From Buxus sempervirens (Eukaryota; Streptophyta; Magnoliopsida; Buxales; Buxaceae), in contig OX387191.1 in the NCBI GenBank assembly GCA_947561395.2, positions 35,605,439 to 35,669,438 of the forward strand: 64,000 bases of DNA. The letters are read 5' to 3'. Made by a program: the position numbers and the translations under genes. The notes below the pieces were generated by a model. It worked only from the letters and a program-made list of their open reading frames with translations, had not been told where the DNA came from and did no database searches. Shown here piece after piece: positions 57,187 to 64,000 of the stretch (position 1 is its first letter; each line of letters starts with the position of its first letter).

Positions 57187-58490
57187 TGTAATACCTCAAA
57201 TTTTCCAGATTTATAAATTATTCAAATATGAGATCCATTGGAATTATTTTGCTAATCCATGATTTGATCTAGTGATCATGTGGAGAGTGGAGATCCAGAA
57301 ATTGAAGTCGATCCAATAGTAGGATCTTGAGTTCTAAGGTAAGTAAATTATTAATAGTTATCTTTAATATAATTGGTCAAGTGCATGAAGCATAATAGAT
57401 TGGTAGGTATGAAATCATAAATTATTAAATAGGAAAATATATGGATGCTTGGGCGTATGTATGGGGATTTAGAGAGTTTCTATTGAAGAGTTTATTATTT
57501 TGGAAAACTTCTTAAAGGAGGTTTGTCTTGGGTGTGAGATAGTATTATTAAAGAAGTTTTGAAAACTCTTGTTATTGTTTGGACGGCTGAAGGAGAAGGA
57601 AGAGAACCCTAAACGTGCATTTCTTGTTTGGGTTTTTGTGGGGTTTGTGGCTGTTAGAGAGAAGAGATTGCTAGTGTGAAGGTTTTGCTTGGTTTGTATT
57701 GCAAGAAGAGGTAAGTAGAAACCCTTTTCCTTGGCAAACTTGTATGATTTTATGCTGAGACGAGAAATATGTTCTTCTACGGATTTCTGATGATTGGAAA
57801 ACTTGATCATGATGTTTTGGATGAGTTTAGTTGAGATTTAAACTAGTGAAAAATAGTGGTTGCTCATATATTATTCAGATTCTTGTTTAAGACATGCTTT
57901 TTGACGAAATCTATTGTTTTGATGAGAAAATATGATTTAGATGTGTTCAGAATGGTTTGGCATGTGTAGAGGGTGGTTTTAGATGTATTAGAATTGATTT
58001 TGAATGATGAAAATAAGTTACAGAAAAAGAAGAAAATTCAGAAAAATTTGTCTTTCGTGAATTATAATGAGCGCTCGACATATGGCTCGAGCACCAACTC
58101 AGGCGCTCATTATGTTCTTATGGACACTTGATGTAGACCGAGCGTCCAATCGGGTGCCTTGCTAATATGTTATTTTGTTAATTTTGAAACTCAAGAGTGA
58201 ATTGTTGGAGCCCCCGATGTTGCTCGAGTGTCCATTCAAGTGACAGAGTCTAAGAAACCTGAGTCAAGCGTTGAATTTGAGTGCCTTTTTGAGCACTAGG
58301 TTGAACGATGGTATAATTTTGGATTTGATTGGATGCCTGAGGTGTGGCTCAAGCGCCCAACCCAGATTTTATGAAATTGAGTTTTTGACTTAGTTTTCAA
58401 CTATGAAATGATTTTTGAGTAAATCCAACACATGTACAAACAAGATTTGAGTATTTATGAGTGGTTTTCAATTGTAAAACCCCGAACCCC
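57187..58490 (+). mobile_element. Chromovirus-like LTR, plus strand (tentative ends)
   Basis: The start TGTAATACCTCAAATTTTCC matches the type of the minus-strand LTR at 30750, as does GATGATC-like and GTAAGTAAATTA sequence downstream. A second TGTAAAACCCCGAACC lies at 58470. The region 58064-58370 has GAGCGC palindromes. No target duplication was identified. Confidence 0.55.
58064..58370. repeat. GAGCGC/GGCGCTC palindromes in the chromovirus-like LTR
   Basis: A perfect 11-bp inverted pair, ATAATGAGCGC (58064-58074) and GCGCTCATTAT (58103-58113), encloses GGCTCGAGCACC. Further half-sites are GACCGAGCGTCC...GGGTGCC, GCTCGAGTGTCC, GTCAAGCGTTGAA...GAGTGCC and GGCTCAAGCGCCC. Confidence 0.68.
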
Positions 58491-58507
58491 AGTATATCTT
58501 GATTATT

Positions 58508-59172
58508 AAGGTGGCGTTTAGGATTGCTAGTGCTTATGGATAAGTACTTAAAAGATAAGTTGGCTTATCTAAGTACTTATCCGTAGTTGTAAAAAAGTGC
58601 ACATCTAAAAAAATTGGTGTTTGGTAAACACATGTGTTAAGCACTTAGTAAGTGCTTTTTAGTTAAGGAAAGTGTTTGGTAATATATATACTAAAGCACT
58701 TAATTTTTTATTTTATACAAATTAACCATATCAAAGCCTTGTATTTTATTCGGATCCCTATAAAAAAACAAAAACTAAAAAAAAAGGAAAAATATGTTCA
58801 AAATAAGTTTTGACAAGCAATAAAAAAAAAAGAATGAATGCATTTTACAAAATAAATCCATCTATCAAGAAAATATAGAAATTAATCCATAACAACAGAA
58901 AATACCATTTATGAAATAAAAACCCCACATATGTATCAAATTCAAAAATATATAATTAACTAAAACTAATATGACCACTATCGTGTGCAAGCTTTATAGC
59001 ATTTGTAATCATATCTCTAATACAACCCATCTCCCCAAGCATTTGCTGCTGAATGATGCCATTAGGATCTGGTTCATCATCAAAGGATCTTTTTTCATCT
59101 TCACATATGCACTCTTCATCTTCATATTGTCTAAAATGCTCATCATATAATGCAGCTTGTCCAATGGGCTTT
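58508..59172 (-). mobile_element. DNA-transposon remnant, possibly PIF/Harbinger
   Basis: The left edge GGTGGCGTTTAGGATTGC is followed by a perfect 12-bp hairpin GGATAAGTACTT / AAGTACTTATCC (58538-58582). Minus-strand codons around 58970-59170 read an acidic segment and GEMGCIRDMITNAIK, similar to the C-terminus of Harbinger-type nucleases. No right terminal repeat was found. Confidence 0.4.
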
Positions 59173-61342
59173 TACCTTCCCATGTAAGGAGGCAGCTACA
59201 TTTTCTTGATTTTCCATTTCTCCTATTTCATTAAAGTCAAGAAATTATTGTCATTAGTTAACTAAAATCCAAATTAATAAAAAGTAGTTGATTCAAGTAT
59301 CAATCTAATGATTCAGTCATAGTCATCTTTAATTCAGTTGAAATAAACTAAAAGATTTATTGGGAAAACAATGACCTCATTAGAGCAAAAAAGAACAAGA
59401 AACTTATATAACCAAACCTGCAATCATCAAGGACCATGATTTAGAAACTAAAATAAATGACATAATACAAATATAAAAGGTCAATCAAAATTTAAATTAC
59501 AAGTATAAATTAAAAGCAAAAAGAAAAAGAAAACTTGAGAAAGGAGGCATTGTGTGTTGGAAGATGCACGCAAGATCAAGTGGAAAAAGAGGAAAAAAAA
59601 GTGCTTGGGACGGAAAAAAGGGGGCAAGGAGGTGAATTGTTTGGAATTTAAGTCTGGTGTGTGGGTTGATGAAGTGATGATAATAATGATGATAGTGATG
59701 ATGGAGCATTTCCTTTCTCTTTTTTGCCTCCCCTTTCACTCTTTATGGGACTAATTCAAAAGCCAAATCTAAGGAAGAAGAAGCATATTTTTGGGTGGGT
59801 CCAAGGTTTTATTATTTATTATCATCTCTTACAACATCCCATGGCTTTCAATTCAAGAACTTTTGCATTTTGCAGTTAGCTTGTCAGTCTAATGTGGTCG
59901 AGTGACCACCAACTACCTCATCAAAAGTTTCTGTCATTTTTAACTTGAAGAGGAAAAAACCCATTAGCTGATGGCACCACACATGAACAACACATATCCA
60001 TCATACACAATTAAGCATGTCTAAATACAATCTGCTACATGGGGGTAGTTAAAATCATCTGATTGAATTAAAATGGCAGTAAATTGGATTCATCTGATTG
60101 GGTTTTCATTTTTTACTTTTTTTTTCCAAACAAGAAGATCTAGTGAATGAGAACCATCAATTTCAAAAAGTTAAAAAATTAAATTGATGACTTAATAATG
60201 CCTATGGATAGGGAGTAGGTTCCTTTTGGCTCCATTAGAGATAGGAGGCTCCTAACTGGCTCTTCCCACCTCATATCATCTAAAAAGTGAGAATGTGTTT
60301 GATTAAGAGGCTAAGGAGTATTATATGCAAGAGAGAGCTACCTCAACATTATCTTTTCAAATGGTTCTCTAATCTTAATACAATTCCATTCCAACCCTTC
60401 AATGGGTAGAGCTGGTCCTCTTTTTTGTTGATTCCAATCACTTTTTGTGTGTATTTTTACTATGAAAAAGATAAACCAATCAAAATCTTACACGTAGCAC
60501 ATTTCTTGATGTAAAAAACCTCAACGACAACTGTCTCTGATTCTCATTAAAAATTTTGATAAGGTTTATCTAGGACTTCTATAACATTAGTGTCACACAA
60601 GTGGCAGCAAAGTCAGTTCTACAAGCAAAGTTCTACAAGCAAGTACAGATGCATTCAAGCTGCTAACCATTTTATGCAAAACTTAGTTGTTAATAAGGAA
60701 CTCATTGTTCAATTTCAACCGAAATGGTAGATAATTTCACAACAGTATATCAATAAGATTCATGGATTTATATCTTGTGCTTAATAACTTAATTATCCAA
60801 ACCCTAATCTGGAGTTTCTAATTGTCAATCCCAATTAGGGTTAAGGCATACCCCACAACTTGCCATATCTCAGCAGAGTCATCTTAGCTTAAGCCTCATT
60901 TGGCTTTCATTCCGGATTAGGAATTCATTCTGAGAATGAGTTCCTGGAACTCATTTTGCGAATTAATTTTTAAGGCTTTTTAATTCCGTTTGGTTTGCGT
61001 ATAGCAAAATGAGTTCTAACCCAAACAATTGTTTGGTTAAGACGAAATGAAATGAGTTTTGTGAAAATTTTCTTTTCCTTTATTTTTTTTCTTTTTTTAT
61101 GAATAATAATAAGAAAACTGGTTGATACTAGAAAGATAAAACTTAAAATACCTGAAAAAAGAAAAAAGAAAAATACTTCTTATAAATATATCTAAATATA
61201 AATAATACAAATATAAAACATCTAACCAAACTCATTCATCCTCCAAAGCCCCTAGGAATCATCATTTACCCTATGATACCAAACTCTCCAATAGCACCTG
61301 CAACTATTATTGATTCAAATAACACCAAAAAAAATACAATTC
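59173..61342. other. Non-coding stretch
   Basis: I found no gene. 59620-59700 has a GATGATAATAATG-like short repeat. About 60890-61070 has CATTTGG and GAATTCATT/AATGAGTT palindromic sequence resembling the end of a small DNA transposon, not resolved further. Confidence 0.4.
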
Positions 61343-61560
61343 ATACCAATAAGGCTTTCTTTTTTGGTAACAAGATAAAAAATATTACTATTAATCAAAC
61401 CAAGTCTGAGTTACACGTGGTATAGATCTGCCCAAATAGTCATCATTAAGAATAGAAGAAATTTAAGGAGGTAAATTTGTTTTCCAAAAACGAAAAAACT
61501 GGTCTAATGCAAAACTAGCCAAGGCATTTGCTGTCAAACTAATTATTTGTGTTCAACAAA
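61343..61560 (-). mobile_element. L1-type LINE 3' end fragment
   Basis: Minus-strand codons read TANALASFALDQFF, the end of an L1 ORF2 RNase H domain, followed by the short 3' part with LYHV and LRLGLI. A GGCTTTCTTTTTTGGTAAC end lies on the plus strand at 61350. It is only about 200 bp long. Confidence 0.6.
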
Positions 61561-62206
61561 TACTCTATTAAAAAAACTAACGCATGGTAACATCAAACAC
61601 ATAATGAACTTCAAATAAAAATCATACATGTGATTAGTTGAACACCAACTTTAAAAAAAAAACTATAAACTTGAAATACCTGAATATGATGACATATGTC
61701 ATTGCTAACTCATAATAGTAAACAAAGGTAAAACAATCTACGTGAAAACAAAATAAAAGCCACTTGATTTCAGCCATTGTTGAACTATAAAAACAGATCT
61801 TTTTTTATTTTATTTTATAGTTTGAGCGACAATTCCACAATGCCTATGATTTGTCACTCTTTACTTACTTCAATCCCGCCAGAAATGAGTCCTGATATGG
61901 CTCTCAAAGCATTAAAATCAAACTCAAACTAAACTCTCAAATCTTGGCTTCACTCATTCATTGCAAATAACTATCACAGTAACTACTTCTTCATACTAAT
62001 CATTAAACTGGATCAATCAAGTTCCCATTTGATACTTCTAAAATTGCAAACCAAATATGTGGCAATGAATCTGCAGCAATTTATAGTCAAGGGGAAAACC
62101 AGGAAACTGGATTCAATTGTGTAAACTGAACCTGATTTTTTTTGTTTATTTTAAGAACAGTAATTAATCTTACTTCTCATTAATCCTTATTTATAAACAA
62201 ATCAGT

Positions 62207-62720
62207 GCATGGACCATAGCCATTGCCAAGGGCTATCTGAGCATAATTGAGCACTTGGTTTCCGTCCTACCGCCTAGTATGATCCAACTGGGTAAGAAGG
62301 TTACGAAGATTAAGTGGTAGGCAGAAGGTCGTCGGTGGTTAGAGATGGAGAATGGTTCTGGTAGTCGGCCTATGAAGCTACATTTCGACGATGGTTCTGT
62401 TTTGTTCGCAGATCATGTAATAGTTACAGTTTCATTGGGGATTCTCGAAGCAGGAATTAGGGAGGAATCAAGCATGTTTAGTCCTCCTCTTCCCTCTTTT
62501 AAAACAGAGGCAGTATTAAGACTTGGATTTGGGGTTGTCAACAAATTGTTTCTGCAAATGGGTTCTACATATGATCAAGACATGAAGAACCCCAGAAAGT
62601 TCCCTTCCTTGCAAATGGGTTTCCATCGGATGGATTCGGAGTTAAGAGACTAGAAGATTCCATGGTGGATGAGGAATACAGCCTCTCTCTTTCCATTATA
62701 CACCAATTCAACTATCCTGC
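62207..62720 (+). pseudogene. PAO5: Polyamine oxidase (PAO5-like) pseudogene fragment
   Basis: One frame from 62207 reads IAKGYLSIIEHLVSVLPPSM, then IQLGKKVTKIKW followed by a TAG, and after it KLHFDDGSVLFADHVIVTVS and LGFGVVNKLFLQM. These are blocks of the FAD-dependent amine oxidase domain as in the plant PAO5 subfamily, which oxidises spermine/thermospermine. A second stop (TAG, about 62651) precedes KIPWWMRNTASLFPLYTNST. Homology stops at 62720 where an LTR begins. The N-terminal FAD-binding part is absent upstream, so this is a truncated, twice-mutated copy. The real gene presumably lies elsewhere. Confidence 0.8.
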
Positions 62721-63296
62721 TGTAGACACCTGATTTTTGCACCCCAAAAAATGCAGAAAATGAAAATTTTAATTAAAAAGTCAAACCCTGAGGGGGCCAA
62801 AATTTGACTTTTTGATCCAAGGATAATTGGCCATCAAACTTCATCTCATTGAAAAAAGCATTTCAACACGGTTCCAACGCAACTGAGTTTGCCGGAATCG
62901 GAGTCCGGATGAGAAAGTTATGAGCTGGTCAAACTTTTGGGAGCGAAAGTTGACTTTTTGCTCGACCCCAATTCAGCTGCCCAAATTGATCCCAATGAAC
63001 AGGTAACTCCAAGTTGATTCCAATGACACTAAGTTTGTTGAAATCGGACACCAGATGAAGAAGTTACGGGCAGTTGAAGTTTCAAGAAAACTGCCTATGT
63101 GGTAAAATAACAGCAAAAAAGCAGAATAAATTAATAAAATAAATAAGATGATCATTTAACAAAAATATCTTTATTTTTTAATAATATTATAATTAAAGAA
63201 TCTCGTTTTTATAATAAAATAATTAAAAAATCGGATAAAAATCTTTAAATAAATCCAATTTAATAAGGCATTTGAAATCCAGCATTTTAAAAACGT

Positions 63297-63490
63297 GTTC
63301 GCCCATATTTGAAGTGTGGGCGAGGCATGCCGGCACTTAAATTACGGGCAAGCCTTCTGGAAGGGCACAAGCGTCATCGTACGGCGGGACACGCGTCCCG
63401 TACGGGCGATTCGGCGAGATTTTAGCACATGGGCAGCTTGGCCCGCATTTGAAATGCGGGCAAGGCATGCTCACACTTCAAATACGGGCA
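63297..63490. repeat. GCCCGCA/TACGGGC hairpin array in the last LTR
   Basis: It includes a perfect palindrome at 63441-63461 (10-bp arms GCCCGCATTT / AAATGCGGGC, one central base), GCCCATAT...GTGTGGGC at about 63301-63321, GCCGGCACTT...ACGGGCAAG, GGGACACGCGTCCC with flanking CGTACGG and GTACGGGC at 63377-63407, and a final ATACGGGCAC (63482-63491). The array ends about 13 bp before the TATA box. Confidence 0.85.
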
Positions 63491-63503
63491 CGAAAATTTT
63501 GGC

Positions 63504-63511
63504 TATAAATA
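63504..63511 (+). promoter_or_regulatory. TATA box of the last LTR
   Basis: TATAAATA in GGCTATAAATAGGGGG, 783 bp into the LTR, directly after the hairpin array. Confidence 0.75.
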
Positions 63512-64000
63512 GGGGGCCAACCCCCCCATTTGTGGAAGGAGGTCCCCTAGGCTGTTCCCCTTCTCTTTCTCTGCCTTTTTCTCGTCCAGCCCCTGCTCAA
63601 GCCCTGCCAAAACTCTGCTAGCCCATAAATATTCCCATTTTGCCCCTATATCACATCCTTTTACCCTTACTCTCCATCCTTCTAATCCAAAGGCGAAGGA
63701 GGTCTCTTTCCAACCCATTTTTGGAAATATAAAGGAGCGCGGAAGCGCTGCCCAAATGTCTCATCAACTCTAATCCCTTTTAACATAAAGTGAGGGGGTT
63801 CTTTTCAAGCCCATTTTGGGGAATCAATGGGAGTGCGGAAGCGTTGCCAAAATCACTCGGGGAACCTCCACATTGCAGAATAAGGTAAAAATATCACGGT
63901 GAGCGTTTTGTTAATTTTATATTTGCTATATACAAGAATCTAATTGCTTCAAGCAAGATCTTCCTTTTTCGTGATTTGATTCTTCTCTTTTGTTGCTTTA

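Larger units (their letters stand above)
62721..64000 (+). mobile_element. Tat-like LTR, 5' part (continues beyond window)
   Basis: It starts TGTAGACACCTGATTTTTGC and shows the same opening blocks as LTRs 9232 and 31297 (TCAAACCCTGAGGGGGCC, CAACGCAACTGAGTTTGCCG, GGAGTCCGGATGA). A hairpin array lies at 63297-63490 and a TATA box at 63504. The five bases before it, CCTGC, would be the left target duplication; the right one is outside. Confidence 0.82.

Noticed and set aside
57469..57810. 113-codon minus-strand frame
   Set aside because: It lies in a chromovirus-like LTR and shows no domain pattern; probably a chance frame.

Overview
The window is plant nuclear DNA, almost certainly from a repeat-rich flowering plant. 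The evidence is spliced genes with GT-AG introns, Ty3/gypsy elements with dual RNase H, RTE and L1 LINEs, hAT relics, and homologues of plant-only protein families. No species can be named from the sequence alone.

Positions 1-29226 hold two head-to-tail, related Ty3/gypsy elements of the Tat/Retand type. Element 1 (1-18181, 5' end outside the window) has a broken pol (protease, RT, RNase H, second RNase H, integrase D128-D189-E225). Two spliced genes then lie on the opposite strand. Gene A is a DUF7745-like protein with a coiled-coil tail. Gene B is a plant-mobile-domain-like protein with a low-complexity, RG-rich tail. The 3' LTR is 15695-18181. Element 2 (18182-29226) has the same antisense pair but has lost RT, RNase H and integrase; its 3' LTR is 27570-29226. 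A solo LTR with a perfect CTACC target duplication (9232-12286) splits exon 4 of element 1's gene B.

Positions 29227-40186 are mostly LTRs: a minus-strand chromovirus-like LTR, a minus-strand LTR fragment, a solo LTR (31297-36791, duplication CATGG) with another solo LTR nested inside it (32771-35034, duplication TTTGT), and a related LTR ending near 40186. Positions about 40380-43715 are a decayed hAT transposon, followed by an RTE LINE 3' end and a long (AT)n tract.

The only apparently intact cellular gene is 44487-54181, a two-exon gene for a glutamine-rich GLTSCR-domain protein (BRIP1/BRIP2-like SWI/SNF subunit) with an intron of 8603 bp. That intron holds an L1 fragment split by a 1431-bp hAT-like element with a perfect 8-bp duplication, an antisense RTE LINE, and an L1 stub. 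Downstream are LTR fragments, DNA-transposon relics, an L1 end, and a polyamine oxidase (PAO5-like) pseudogene cut off at 62720 by a further LTR that runs off the window.

The most unusual signal is a set of short palindrome arrays. Several LTRs carry clusters of roughly 20-35-bp hairpins whose stem sequence is specific to the element: TATCCG, TACGGGC, AACCGTA, ACTCCTAG, GAGCGC or CGCCT types. In both Tat-like elements the same stem is also found upstream of each antisense gene. The stem has been replaced throughout element 2 relative to element 1 although the backbones are homologous. This looks like a family-specific recognition-site system, possibly linked to the antisense proteins; the function is inference.
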